Source of the DNA: Rhodoluna sp.
GTDB lineage: Bacteria > Actinomycetota > Actinomycetes > Actinomycetales > Microbacteriaceae
Length of the DNA: 64,000 bases
Direction: 5' to 3'
NCBI GenBank assembly: GCA_024641095.1
Contig: JAHEDR010000001.1
Span: forward strand, 260,387 to 324,386
Made by a program: the position numbers and the translations under genes. Below the pieces are notes generated by a model. That model made no database searches and was not told the DNA's origin. It saw only the letters and a list, made by a program, of their open reading frames with translations. Positions 8,871 through 16,892 of this stretch are shown here, piece by piece. Each line of letters begins with the position of its first letter. The stretch's first letter is position 1.

Positions 8871-8923
8871 TGTTTCACCAACAGTACGAGCCTGGGGCTT
8901 CGAGTAAAAGCCACCGTGAAACA
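8871..8923 (-). promoter_or_regulatory. structured metY leader, candidate cis-regulatory RNA or operator
   Basis: On the metY sense strand TGTTTCAC (8923-8916) pairs perfectly with GTGAAACA (8878-8871). The 37 bases enclosed contain a second perfect hairpin, GGCTT-TTACTCG-AAGCC, and a weaker CAG/CTG stem, suggesting a three-way junction. The metY ribosome site lies about 15-20 bases downstream of the closing stem. It does not fit the consensus I know for SAM-I, SAM-II or SAM-IV riboswitches, though a sulfur-responsive role would suit the gene. A protein operator is the alternative. Confidence 0.45.
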
Positions 8924-8941
8924 CTGCGTAATGTTGGGCTT

Positions 8942-8947
8942 TACGCT
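8942..8947 (+). promoter_or_regulatory. -10 element for leaderless ung transcript
   Basis: TACGCT lies exactly 6 bases before ATG 8954, the spacing seen at several other operon-leading genes in this window. Confidence 0.5.
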
Positions 8948-8953
8948 AGAGGA

Positions 8954-9610
8954 ATGTTCTTCGAGCAAATGCACCCAAGCTGGCAGCAAGCCCTGCCAGA
9001 GACCAAGGCCATCCTCGATGCCATTGAAGCCAAACTGGCGCAGAGCCAGGCGCCATTCGTGCCACCACTTGCAAACGTGATGCGTGCGTTCGAGCAGCCG
9101 CTAGATGAAATCAGAGTTTTGATTGTGGGTCAGGACCCATACCCAACCCAGGGCCATGCAATTGGTTTGTCGTTTGCCGTAGATGTGAATGTTAAACCTT
9201 TGCCGCGCAGCCTAAAAAATATTCTGATTGAGCTCAAAGACGACTTAGGTAAATCTGTTTCGTCAGAAGGTGATCTCTCCAAGTGGTCAAAGCAGGGCGT
9301 GCTTTTGCTAAACCGTCACCTCACCACAGATCTTGCCGAAGCCGGGGCACACGGTGAAATTGGCTGGGCCGCATTCACCGACAAAGTAATTGCGGTTCTC
9401 AATAGAAAACTCGGCCGCAAAATGGTTGCCATCCTTTGGGGTAACCAGGCTCAACAATTAGCTCCTACACTTTGCGACAGCACGGTAATTGCCTCGGCCC
9501 ACCCAAGCCCGCTTTCGGCAAGACGCGGATTCTTTGGCTCCAAGCCATTCTCAAAAACCAACGAGGCCTTGGTTTCAGTTGGTGAGCAACCGATAGATTG
9601 GTCTTGTTAG
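8954..9610 (+). CDS. ung: uracil-DNA glycosylase, family 1
   Basis: 218 aa from ATG 8954 (MFFEQMHPSWQQAL). The track start at 8864 is in the metY leader. It removes uracil from DNA to start base-excision repair. The catalytic water-activating loop is GQDPYPTQGHAIGLSF near residue 58, and the C-terminal DNA-intercalation loop is AHPSPLSARRGFFGSKPFS, both diagnostic of family 1. TACGCT 6 bases upstream suggests a leaderless mRNA. A second ATG five codons in is possible. It is followed 9 bases later by the GNAT gene, which it probably shares a transcript with. Confidence 0.95.
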   Translation: MFFEQMHPSWQQALPETKAILDAIEAKLAQSQAPFVPPLANVMRAFEQPLDEIRVLIVGQDPYPTQGHAIGLSFAVDVNVKPLPRSLKNILIELKDDLGKSVSSEGDLSKWSKQGVLLLNRHLTTDLAEAGAHGEIGWAAFTDKVIAVLNRKLGRKMVAILWGNQAQQLAPTLCDSTVIASAHPSPLSARRGFFGSKPFSKTNEALVSVGEQPIDWSC

Positions 9611-9619
9611 GAGAGTGCC

Positions 9620-10195
9620 TTGGCTTTAGATTCTGAATCACGCTGGCGCCTAGTGCGCATGATGAAGGCCAAGGGTCTTCAATCAGATTCCAGCGCTGAG
9701 CCAACCATTAGACCGGCAGCCGAGGCCGATCTTGGTGCAATGGTCGAGATTTACAACTACTACATCCAAAACTCAGTCGTAACTTTTGACATGGAACCAA
9801 TGAACCTTGGCGATTGGTCGGCGAAATACAAATGGATCCAAGACCTTGGGTTACCTTTTATTGTTGCCGAGAGCCCAAGCAAGCAAATTATTGGGTTTGC
9901 CTATGTTGCACCTTGGCGTCAAAAAGCAGCTTTCAAGCGCACCGTCGAAGACAGTATTTATTTGCGCCCCGCAGCTATCGGAAAACGAGTGGGAACCAAA
10001 CTTCTTACCGAGCTCTTGGCGCTGGCCAAAGCCGCAGGAGTTAAAGAGGTAGTGGCGGTAATTAGTGACAAGGGTGCCGAATCTTCGATTGCTCTGCACG
10101 AACGCTTTGGCTTCAAGCACCAGGGGCACTTGGGCAAGGTTGGCTTCAAGTTTGGTCGCTGGCTAGGCACCGTGCTCATGCAGAAGTCCCTATAA
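9620..10195 (+). CDS. GNAT-family N-acetyltransferase (phosphinothricin acetyltransferase-like)
   Basis: 191 aa with a TTG start 6 bases after AGGAGAG. After a ~28-residue lead, the GNAT domain begins at TIRPAAEADLGAMVEIYN. VVTFDMEP and YVAPWRQKAAFKRTVEDSIYL match the Pat/MddA branch that acetylates phosphinothricin or methionine-sulfone-type amino acids. The acetyl-CoA loop IGKRVGTKLL and FGFKHQGHLGKVGFKFGRWLGTV follow. An actual detoxification role is not shown; many such proteins act on unknown amines. It lies directly after ung. A later in-frame ATG near 9661 would trim the poorly conserved N-terminus, but the TTG has the better ribosome site. Confidence 0.82.
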   Translation: MALDSESRWRLVRMMKAKGLQSDSSAEPTIRPAAEADLGAMVEIYNYYIQNSVVTFDMEPMNLGDWSAKYKWIQDLGLPFIVAESPSKQIIGFAYVAPWRQKAAFKRTVEDSIYLRPAAIGKRVGTKLLTELLALAKAAGVKEVVAVISDKGAESSIALHERFGFKHQGHLGKVGFKFGRWLGTVLMQKSL

Positions 10196-10238
10196 ATAAA
10201 TAGGTCAAGCCGTTCAGGTAGTTCTAAGGTTCGGCGAA

Positions 10239-10244
10239 TAGGCT
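10239..10244 (+). promoter_or_regulatory. -10 element for leaderless S8 peptidase transcript
   Basis: TAGGCT lies 6 bases before the GTG at 10251, consistent with transcription starting at the start codon. Confidence 0.5.
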
Positions 10245-10250
10245 GAGCAG

Positions 10251-12026
10251 GTGAATAAAACCAGCCGTTTTGTTGCGGGCATCGTTGCCGCAGTTGTTGC
10301 GACCTCTCTATTAATGCCGGCACAGACAGCCACAGCCGCCACCATTACCGCAGCAAGTGCCGTTCGCTCTGTTTCAGCCGGTGATGCCTGGAGTTCAGCG
10401 GCGCCAAGAACCGCAAGAGCAAAACTAAGTTGGGTTAAACCAACTTCAACTTATGGCGCCACCGTTGTTGGCTACAAGATTGAGGTCAGCACAAACAAGA
10501 CCGTTTGGACCACCGCGGTATCAAACACAGGTTCAACTTCAACCAGTGCGTATGTATCGGGTGGATTAAAAATTGGTTCACCAAATTACTTCCGCGTTCG
10601 CGCAATCACCAAAAAAGGTGGCAGCACAAAAACCGGAACAGCCTCGGCCATAGTTTCAAAAACACTAACCGCTAAGCCAAGTGCACCAGCTTTATTGGGG
10701 CTACTAAATGTAACTGCGCCAGCAGAAGCTACCAGAGTGGTTCGTTGGTTGCCGCAGTCAGCTTCACAGCGCGGAGGCTTGACCGTTACTTATAAGGCGA
10801 CCGCCGAAACTGCCGGTTCTGACCCGGTAACTTGTTCAACCTCTACCAAGACTTACTGCACCCTTTCTGGTTTGGTCGCTGGCTCCGTTTATGCACTCAA
10901 GCTCACCGCAAAGAATTCGCGTGGCACTGAGGCAAACGTTACCGAGGTTCAAGCCGCCGATGCAGAGTTTTCTAAGCAGTGGTACCTTGGCACCGATCAC
11001 GGTATTGCTGCAACCAGAGCCTGGACTGCAACTAAGGGTTCTCGCAATGTGGTGGTTGCGGTTCTTGATAGCGGAATTACCAACCATCCAGAATTTGATG
11101 GCCAGTTGGTTGATGGTTTCGACTTTGTTTCAGACACCACAAAGTCTGGTGATGGCGACGGTCGCGATTCCGACCCAACTGACCCAGGCGATGGCTCTGG
11201 CGCGGACTTCAGCTCTTGGCACGGTACGCACGTTGCCGGAATCATTGCTGCCAAAGCAGATGCAGTTGGAATTACTGGAATTGCGCCCTACGTTCGTATT
11301 CAACCAATTCGCGTATTGGGAACCTTGGGCGAGGGTTCATCACTAGACCTTGCGTTGGCAATTCGTTGGGCTGCCGGTCAAGACCTAAATGGTTTGGTCG
11401 CAGCTAGCGAGACGCTATCGGGTATTCCAGTTAACAAGACACCTGCAAAGGTAATTAATCTTTCAATGGCAGGCCGCGGTTCGTGCCCAGGTTCAGTTCA
11501 AGATGCGGTTGCGTATGCAATGAGCAAGGGAATCACCTTGGTCTCTGCTGCCGGCAATGGTGACGATAACAACAACCCAATCGATAACTCACTCGTGTAC
11601 CCAACTAACTGCTTGGGTCCAATCTCGGTTGGTGCTACTGGTTTCACTGGCGATGCAGCTTTCTATTCAAACTTTGGGGTAGACCTTTCGGCACCTGGTG
11701 GCGACCAGCGAAGTGCAGGTGGTGCTCCAGCTGGCTCTGGCGGAATGATTTACTCAACCTCAAACTCAGGCACCAGCACAATTGGTGAATCAATTTATAA
11801 AGTTGAGCAGGGTACGAGCATGGCTGCGCCAGTTGTATCAGGAATCGTGGCGCTGATGTACTCACTAAGACCAAACGTCACCTCCGATGAAATCTGGAAA
11901 GCTCTCAAGGCATCGCTAAGACCATTCCCGGCAGGTTCAATCTGTTCTACAACTCCAGGGCGATGCGGCTTGGGTGCAATCAATGCTGCCACCGCGCTTG
12001 AAGAGCTAATCGCAATCACCGGCTAG
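10251..12026 (+). CDS. secreted subtilisin-like S8 serine peptidase with fibronectin-III-like domains
   Basis: 591 aa, GTG start. A Sec signal peptide covers residues 1-30 (basic start, hydrophobic core, cleavage after TATA). Two beta-rich, Ser/Thr-rich domains of fibronectin-III type follow at about 45-145 and 150-235. The peptidase domain spans about 245-590 with the triad Asp in VAVLDSGITNHPEF, His in SWHGTHVAGIIAAK, and Ser in QGTSMAAPVVSGIVALMYS. Cysteines in RGSCPGS, TNCLGP, and SICSTTPGRCGLG could form disulfides. No LPXTG motif or C-terminal membrane anchor is visible, so it is probably released. It likely degrades environmental protein, with products perhaps taken up by the peptide-type ABC importer at 31063-36888 (inference). 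TAGGCT 6 bases upstream indicates a leaderless mRNA. Confidence 0.92.
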   Translation: MNKTSRFVAGIVAAVVATSLLMPAQTATAATITAASAVRSVSAGDAWSSAAPRTARAKLSWVKPTSTYGATVVGYKIEVSTNKTVWTTAVSNTGSTSTSAYVSGGLKIGSPNYFRVRAITKKGGSTKTGTASAIVSKTLTAKPSAPALLGLLNVTAPAEATRVVRWLPQSASQRGGLTVTYKATAETAGSDPVTCSTSTKTYCTLSGLVAGSVYALKLTAKNSRGTEANVTEVQAADAEFSKQWYLGTDHGIAATRAWTATKGSRNVVVAVLDSGITNHPEFDGQLVDGFDFVSDTTKSGDGDGRDSDPTDPGDGSGADFSSWHGTHVAGIIAAKADAVGITGIAPYVRIQPIRVLGTLGEGSSLDLALAIRWAAGQDLNGLVAASETLSGIPVNKTPAKVINLSMAGRGSCPGSVQDAVAYAMSKGITLVSAAGNGDDNNNPIDNSLVYPTNCLGPISVGATGFTGDAAFYSNFGVDLSAPGGDQRSAGGAPAGSGGMIYSTSNSGTSTIGESIYKVEQGTSMAAPVVSGIVALMYSLRPNVTSDEIWKALKASLRPFPAGSICSTTPGRCGLGAINAATALEELIAITG

Positions 12027-12068
12027 TAACCGCATTCAAATCTGCGTAGCCAAGTGATTGCGCATCGC

Positions 12069-12074
12069 TAGGCT
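12069..12074 (+). promoter_or_regulatory. -10 element for leaderless MFS transcript
   Basis: TAGGCT lies 6 bases before ATG 12081; the six bases between (TGCCAC) hold no ribosome site. Confidence 0.5.
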
Positions 12075-12080
12075 TGCCAC

Positions 12081-13334
12081 ATGAGTTTCAAACTTCACCG
12101 CGCTTGGGAAGTGGCTGGCATCACCTTTATCACCTTGATTGCCGCGGCAGCTTTTAGGTCAACCACCTCAATCATGTTTGAGCCGCTCGAGCATGAGTTT
12201 GGTTGGACTCGCTCTCTCACTTCTAGTGCCGTTGCAGTGAATCTTGTGGTTTACGGTTTGACCGCACCCTTTGCAGCCACTTTGATGGAGCGTTTCACAG
12301 TTCGCAAAGTTGCGGTAACTGCGCTTGCATTCGTTGCGCTTGGTACCGGGCTCACAGTCTTTATGACTCAGGGTTGGCAACTGATACTTCTTTGGGGTGT
12401 GCTGGTTGGCCTTGGCACCGGTTGCCTTGCTTTGGTATTTGGTTCCCTGGTTGCTAACCGTTGGTTCACCAAACGTCGCGGATTAGTGACTGGAATTTTC
12501 TCGGCTGCATACGCAACCGGTCAGTTGATTTTCTTGCCGATGCTCTCCGGTGTGGTCATGAACAGCGGCTGGCGTTTTTCATCGATTGTCGTTGCCATCT
12601 TTGCGGCCGCAATCATTCCGCTATTTTTTATCGGTTTCAAAAACTCGCCGGAAGAAGCAAACACGCTTCCTTACGGAGGGGCATCAACTGAGGATCGTGG
12701 CAAGGCTGCACCTCGCACAGCTGCTGCGACTATGGGTGTTTTATTTGAAGTAATGCGCAAGCCTGCGTTTTGGGTTTTAGCCGGAACGTTTTTTGTTTGC
12801 GGTTGGACAACAAATGGTTTGATTGGCGCGCACTTTATTCCTGCGGCACACGATCACGGAATGCCTATGGGTACCGCGGCGGGGCTTTTGGCTCTGGTTG
12901 GCATCTTTGATTTCGTTGGCACGATTTTGTCTGGCTGGCTTACCGACCGCGTGAACCCGGTATACCTACTTCTGTTCTATTACGGGCTTCGCGGTTTGGC
13001 GCTTTTCACCGTGCCATTTGTGCTGGGGCCAACCGTTGAGTTGCCTCTGATGTTCTTTGTGATTTTCTATGGTCTGGATTGGATTGCCACAGTGCCACCA
13101 ACCATTGAACTGTGCCGCAAGTACTTTGGCATTAATCAATCGCCAACCGTTTACGGCTGGGTGTTTGCCTCGCACATGATTGGCGCTGCCATTGCAGCTG
13201 CCTTCGCCGGGGCAATTCGAGAGGTTCAGGGCAGCTATTTCATTGCCTGGATCACTGCGGCCATTCTGTGTCTAGTGGCGGCGGTATCGGTGCTGGCCCT
13301 TAAAAGAATCAAGCCAGACCTAGTAAATAACTAG
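12081..13334 (+). CDS. MFS transporter (monocarboxylate/oxalate-formate type)
   Basis: 417 aa with twelve hydrophobic segments. FEPLEHEFGWTRSLTSSAVAVN and WFTKRRGLVTGIFSAAYATGQ are typical of the oxalate:formate antiporter / monocarboxylate branch of MFS. A central loop at about 190-220 (PEEANTLPYGG) separates the two six-helix halves. The second-half motif GWLTDRVNPVYLL corresponds to MFS motif A. Substrate not known; a carboxylate is the best guess from family. It stands alone, with a probable leaderless promoter, and is followed by a convergent tRNA-Leu gene. Confidence 0.8.
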   Translation: MSFKLHRAWEVAGITFITLIAAAAFRSTTSIMFEPLEHEFGWTRSLTSSAVAVNLVVYGLTAPFAATLMERFTVRKVAVTALAFVALGTGLTVFMTQGWQLILLWGVLVGLGTGCLALVFGSLVANRWFTKRRGLVTGIFSAAYATGQLIFLPMLSGVVMNSGWRFSSIVVAIFAAAIIPLFFIGFKNSPEEANTLPYGGASTEDRGKAAPRTAAATMGVLFEVMRKPAFWVLAGTFFVCGWTTNGLIGAHFIPAAHDHGMPMGTAAGLLALVGIFDFVGTILSGWLTDRVNPVYLLLFYYGLRGLALFTVPFVLGPTVELPLMFFVIFYGLDWIATVPPTIELCRKYFGINQSPTVYGWVFASHMIGAAIAAAFAGAIREVQGSYFIAWITAAILCLVAAVSVLALKRIKPDLVNN

Positions 13335-13366
13335 TCCGGCTCGGATCTCGCCCTACATCGTAGAAC

Positions 13367-13451
13367 TGGTGCGGAAGGTGGGACTTGAACCCACACGCCT
13401 CGCGGCGCTGGAACCTAAATCCAGTGCGTCTGCCAATTTCGCCACTCCCGC
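13367..13451 (-). tRNA. tRNA-Leu (anticodon UAG), CCA encoded
   Basis: Reverse strand GCGGGAGTGGCGAAATTGG begins a class II tRNA. Acceptor GCGGGAG pairs with CTTCCGC (one G-U). The anticodon stem CTGGA/TCCAG encloses loop TTTAGGT, so anticodon TAG, reading CUA and other CUN codons. A long variable arm GCC-GCGA-GGC is present as expected for leucine. The T-arm is GTGGG-TTCAAGT-CCCAC. The 3' CCA is encoded at 13367-13369. Confidence 0.97.
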
Positions 13452-13549
13452 ATGCCTGAATAGTCTAACTGGTCAAACCTGTGGATAAGTTCGGTTAGCC
13501 AGAAAAAATCTTAGAAAACTGGGTACTTCTCAAGAGAAAAGGGAAGCCC

Positions 13550-14635
13550 ATGAGTCTGCGCAATCAAGCAGTCTTGGCCCGGAAGCTTGCACTAAGTCAA
13601 GACATTGAAGCCGATGCCGCAATAGATCTGACAGTAGAAAAGGTCGCCGAGCAGCAACACATTGATGCCGGCACCGAGCTTGGGATGCGAGCCGCGCTAA
13701 GAAATGAACTTCTGGCCTTTGGTCAGTTGCAGCAATTTCTTGACGACCCAAGCATTGAAGAAATTTGGGTGAACGCCCCAGACCAGGTGCACATCGCAAG
13801 AGCTGGCAGGCCAATTCACACCGATGTGCGACTCGAGCAAAACGAAATTCAGATGATTGTCGAGCGCATGCTTAGGCACACCGGTAGGCGGCTTGATCGA
13901 TCTAGTCCCTTTGTAGATGCCTCACTTGCAGATGGCTCCAGATTGCATGTGGTGATACCCGATGTCACTCGAAAGCATTGGAGCATCAACATTCGAAAGT
14001 TTCCCAGCAAAATCTTTAGCCTCGATGACCTAGTTGCAACCGGTACGGTTTCGAGATCTCAAAAAGAACTGCTCACTAGGGCAGTTATCGAATACAAAAA
14101 CATCTTGGTTTCCGGCGCCACCCAGGCTGGCAAAACCACACTGCTTTGTGCACTGCTCAATGAATCACCGCTTGATCAGCGCATCGTCTCGGTTGAGGAG
14201 ACATTTGAGATCAGGGTTGATAAACCCGATTGGGTTGCAATGCAAACCAGGCAATCAAACCTTGAGGGGGTTGGTGAGGTAACTTTGCGCAGGCTCATTA
14301 AAGAAGCTCTGCGTATGCGTCCAAGTCGCATCGTAGTAGGAGAGGTGCGCGAGGCAGAAAGCCTTGACCTTTTGATTGCACTGAATTCAGGGTTACCGGG
14401 TGTTTGCACCATTCACGCAAACTCGGCAACGGATGCAATTTCAAAATTATGCACGCTTCCGCTGCTGGCCGGTGCAAACATCTCCAGTGCATTTGTTGTT
14501 CCAACAGTCGCGTCTTGTATAGACCTGGTGGTTCACTGCCAACTAAATGAACACGGTCAACGGACAATTAGCGAAATTAAAACAGTTAAGTGGTTGGCCG
14601 AGCAGCAACAAATTGAACTGGTGGATGTTCAGTGA
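13550..14635 (+). CDS. tadA: Tad/Flp pilus assembly ATPase (CpaF/TadA family)
   Basis: 361 aa. Secretion ATPase that powers assembly of type IVc (Flp/Tad) pili at the inner face of the membrane. An N-terminal domain at about 1-170 (LDDPSIEEIWVNAPDQVHIARAG) precedes the RecA-like core. Walker A is SGATQAGKTTLLCAL near residue 188, an Asp box glutamate lies in VSVEETFEI, Walker B in RPSRIVVGEVREAESLDLLIALNSG, and the His box in TIHANSATDAI. The ATG follows AAAAGGGAAG. First gene of a seven-gene operon; GTGA overlap with tadB. No tadZ/cpaE ATPase lies upstream, where such clusters usually have one. Confidence 0.92.
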   Translation: MSLRNQAVLARKLALSQDIEADAAIDLTVEKVAEQQHIDAGTELGMRAALRNELLAFGQLQQFLDDPSIEEIWVNAPDQVHIARAGRPIHTDVRLEQNEIQMIVERMLRHTGRRLDRSSPFVDASLADGSRLHVVIPDVTRKHWSINIRKFPSKIFSLDDLVATGTVSRSQKELLTRAVIEYKNILVSGATQAGKTTLLCALLNESPLDQRIVSVEETFEIRVDKPDWVAMQTRQSNLEGVGEVTLRRLIKEALRMRPSRIVVGEVREAESLDLLIALNSGLPGVCTIHANSATDAISKLCTLPLLAGANISSAFVVPTVASCIDLVVHCQLNEHGQRTISEIKTVKWLAEQQQIELVDVQ

Positions 14636-15390
14636 GGTGGTTTAGCTCAGTAGTGCAAGGTGCAGGCCTCGCCAGGTTTGGTGCGGCTTCCCATGCAGTT
14701 TCGCTCATTGCTTCAACTGCCGTCTTTTGTTGGCTGGTCTGGGTAGCTTTCAAAGTGGTTGCTTTGGCTGTGTTTCTAGGTCTGGGTCTTCTGGCCTTTC
14801 TGGTTGAATCTTTGGCCCTGTTAGCAAAAACTCGCAGACGAAGCCTCATGAAGCTCTGGCCAGAAGTAATTGATTCCATTCACTCCGCAATCGTCTCGGG
14901 GCTCACCTTGCCAGATGCAATTGATGAGCTTTCGCTAAATGGGCCTCTCAGACTACGCACAGCTTTTCAAAGGTTCTCTAGACGTCTAGATACCGGATGG
15001 CAATTTGAATTGGCAATAGATGAACTGAAGTCTGAGTTTGGGGAGTCTCATGCAGATCAGCTTTGTGAATTACTGCGCTTGGTCTCTGCCACGGGTTCCG
15101 AGTCACTTGCTAGCGCACTCAAACAGCAATCTGTGAATTTACGAAACGATCTTGCGTTTATGGGGCAAATAGAAGCAAAGCAAGGTTGGGTAGCCGGCAC
15201 CGCAAAAATTGCAGTTGCGGCTCCTTGGCTGGTTGTTGCCATGCTGTCTACGCGAACTGAAAATGCCGTCGTCTATAACTCGGCAACTGGCGTATTCATT
15301 CTTTTTCTGGGCTTTGTGGTTTCAATGTTTGCTTACCGGTTAGTGCATGTATTGGGTTCTCTGCCAGAAATTCCTCGGGTGTTCCAATGA
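14632..15390 (+). CDS. tadB: Tad pilus assembly inner-membrane protein, TadB-like (type II secretion F domain)
   Basis: 252 aa, GTG start overlapping the tadA stop as GTGA. Two hydrophobic helices lie near the N-terminus, a cytoplasmic T2SSF domain spans about 80-180 (WPEVIDSIHSAIVSGLTLPDAI, then LVSATGSESLASALKQQS), and two helices close the protein. TadB and TadC form the platform in the membrane on which the ATPase acts to extrude pilin. It overlaps tadC by 4 bases (ATGA), so the three genes are tightly coupled. Confidence 0.87.
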   Translation: MRWFSSVVQGAGLARFGAASHAVSLIASTAVFCWLVWVAFKVVALAVFLGLGLLAFLVESLALLAKTRRRSLMKLWPEVIDSIHSAIVSGLTLPDAIDELSLNGPLRLRTAFQRFSRRLDTGWQFELAIDELKSEFGESHADQLCELLRLVSATGSESLASALKQQSVNLRNDLAFMGQIEAKQGWVAGTAKIAVAAPWLVVAMLSTRTENAVVYNSATGVFILFLGFVVSMFAYRLVHVLGSLPEIPRVFQ

Positions 15391-16022
15391 TGCTCATGTT
15401 TCTGGCGTCGTTTTGTTTCACCGCAGCAATTTGGAAGTCAATCCAGGTGGCCAGACTTGCTAAAAGCACAACGCTGATTGCCAGGGTCACGCTTCAAGAA
15501 GCCCAAGGCTCACCTGTTGGATCCTTGATTGAGAGACTCGCGTTGGCTTTTAGGCCGCGCAATAACAAAAAGGCTCAGCAAGCGCTATTTGAGCTTCCTC
15601 AACTGATTGATCTGATTGGGGTTGCAATCGAGGCGGGCGAGAGCGTTTTTTCCGCAATGACGAGAGTCGTCTCGCGTGCATCGGGTTTGCTGGCAAACGA
15701 ATTTACCTATCTATTGCGAGCAGTGAATCTTGGCGCAACTTATGAAGATGAACTTAATTCCCTAGCCGGTCGCGTATCTCAGCAGCAGGTTACGGAATTC
15801 TCTAACAAATTGGTTTTGGCGCTTCGTAGAGGGACACCCCTTGCCAAAATGCTTCACGAGCAAGCCGGCAGTGTTCGAAGTGAGATTCAGAACCAATTTG
15901 CCAAGCAGGCGGGCAAGAACGAAACCAGAATGCTGATTCCACTGGTGTTCTTGATCTTGCCGGTCACGGTGCTTTTTGCTATTTACCCAAGTTTGCAGTT
16001 ACTAAATCTAAGTTCCATCTAA
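15387..16022 (+). CDS. tadC: Tad pilus assembly inner-membrane protein, TadC-like (type II secretion F domain)
   Basis: 211 aa. N-terminal hydrophobic helix, then a T2SSF domain at about 65-175 (LPQLIDLIGVAIEAGESVFSAM, LVLALRRGTPLAKMLHEQAG), ending with KQAGKNETRMLIPLVFLILPVTVLFAIYP, a conserved TadC C-terminus with one long helix. It is the partner of TadB in the pilus platform. It is shorter than typical Proteobacterial TadC (~300 aa), which is normal for actinobacterial versions. The 51-aa pilin-like gene starts 10 bases downstream. Confidence 0.87.
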   Translation: MMLMFLASFCFTAAIWKSIQVARLAKSTTLIARVTLQEAQGSPVGSLIERLALAFRPRNNKKAQQALFELPQLIDLIGVAIEAGESVFSAMTRVVSRASGLLANEFTYLLRAVNLGATYEDELNSLAGRVSQQQVTEFSNKLVLALRRGTPLAKMLHEQAGSVRSEIQNQFAKQAGKNETRMLIPLVFLILPVTVLFAIYPSLQLLNLSSI

Positions 16023-16032
16023 GAAGGGAAAA

Positions 16033-16188
16033 ATGAAAAACAACATGAAAGATGATTCAGGCGATGTACCTGGTTGGGTGCTAATTACCCTAATGACCGC
16101 AGGCTTGGTGGTGCTGATGTGGTCTGTAGCAGGGCCGGCACTAAAAGGCGTGTTTGAGCAAGCCTTATCTAAAGTTGCAGCGTTCTAA
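16033..16188 (+). CDS. small single-helix pilin-like protein of the Tad cluster (not in ORF track)
   Basis: 51 aa: ATG after AAGAAGGGAAAA, ending TAA at 16188. The sequence has a short charged head (MKNNMKDDSGDVPGW), one hydrophobic helix (VLITLMTAGLVVLMWSVAGPA) and a short amphipathic tail (GVFEQALSKVAAF). Position between tadC and the TadE-like genes, and GDVPGW just before the helix, match small actinobacterial Tad-associated proteins that may be the major Flp-like pilin or a minor subunit. The Flp signature G/XXXXEY is not present: a proline-glycine-tryptophan replaces it. The prediction comes from coding continuity, ribosome site and operon position. Confidence 0.8.
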   Translation: MKNNMKDDSGDVPGWVLITLMTAGLVVLMWSVAGPALKGVFEQALSKVAAF

Positions 16189-16558
16189 ATCTGACAACGG
16201 TTCTGCGGTCCTTGACTTTGTGCTGGTATCGGCACCGCTCTTGCTGATCTGGATATCGGTGATAGGTGTGCTCATCTCCTCGTACGCGCTAATGACGCTC
16301 AGAGACACCGCAATTGAAGGTTCAAGGTATGCGGCCCTGGCAGATCAATCCACCGTCTCAGGATGCGAAAGGGCCACGTACCTGATTTCTAAATCCTTTA
16401 TCTCGGGGCTGAAGGTCAACGTCAATTGCCAGTCCATGGAACAAGAAGGTTTCACTTATGAGCAAGTCACAGTCGCTGCGCAATTGCCGGTAATAGGGTT
16501 TTTTAGCTCAAGCACATGGCTGACAGCAAAGGCCAGGGCGGTTCATGAGTTGGACTAG
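16154..16558 (+). CDS. TadE-like pseudopilin
   Basis: 134 aa. The TTG at 16154 has AAAAGG 5 bases upstream and overlaps the 51-aa gene by 35 bases; a second TTG at 16175 is an alternative. A basic N-terminus and SDNGSAVLDFVLVSAPLLLIWISVI form the TadE signature: an Asp/Gly site followed by one N-terminal helix. The remainder (about 45-134) is a small extracytoplasmic domain with two cysteines (SGCERATYL, VNVNCQSM) that could form a disulfide. TadE/F pseudopilins are processed by a prepilin peptidase and needed for pilus biogenesis. It overlaps the next gene by 14 bases. Confidence 0.82.
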   Translation: MSKPYLKLQRSKSDNGSAVLDFVLVSAPLLLIWISVIGVLISSYALMTLRDTAIEGSRYAALADQSTVSGCERATYLISKSFISGLKVNVNCQSMEQEGFTYEQVTVAAQLPVIGFFSSSTWLTAKARAVHELD

Positions 16559-16892
16559 TTTTCTAAAGCGGGATGCCGGCAACGCACTAATTGAATTTGT
16601 GCTCCACGGGTTGGTCCTACAGGTTTTAGTGCTCACCTTTGGGGTGCAAGTTATGTCCACGCAAGCGCAGCAGCTTGCCGCCGAATCTGCCGCTCGCCAT
16701 GCACTGCGTTCCTATGTGCTCTCGGGCGTTGACCCAGCAATTTCGGCAAATGAAATAGTGAAGGATTTTGGTTTGGTTTCAAAAGTTGAAGTCCAACTCA
16801 CTTGCAATCCAGATTGCGAATCGCAAGGTTCAATTTTGAATCTCAAAGTTCAGGTAGGGGAGGTGAAGTCCAATGCGCTTGCAGTCCGATAA
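16545..16892 (+). CDS. TadE/TadF-like pseudopilin
   Basis: 115 aa. KRDAGNALIEFVLHGLVLQVLVLTFGVQ is a pseudopilin N-terminus with the GxxxxEF pattern (G-NALI-EF) expected for prepilin-peptidase cleavage. One helix is followed by a small periplasmic/exterior domain with cysteines in TCNPDCESQG. It is translationally coupled to both neighbours (14-base overlap upstream and 20 downstream). It probably acts as a minor pilin priming Flp assembly. Exact subtype cannot be set from sequence alone. Confidence 0.8.
   Translation: MSWTSFLKRDAGNALIEFVLHGLVLQVLVLTFGVQVMSTQAQQLAAESAARHALRSYVLSGVDPAISANEIVKDFGLVSKVEVQLTCNPDCESQGSILNLKVQVGEVKSNALAVR

Noticed and set aside
8871-8923. Calling the metY leader a SAM riboswitch
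   Set aside because: The conserved cores of SAM-I, SAM-II and SAM-IV that I know are not present; recorded as an unknown element instead.
9620-10195. Calling the GNAT gene a phosphinothricin (herbicide) resistance gene
   Set aside because: Resemblance is to a broad family whose natural substrates are varied; no context for resistance.
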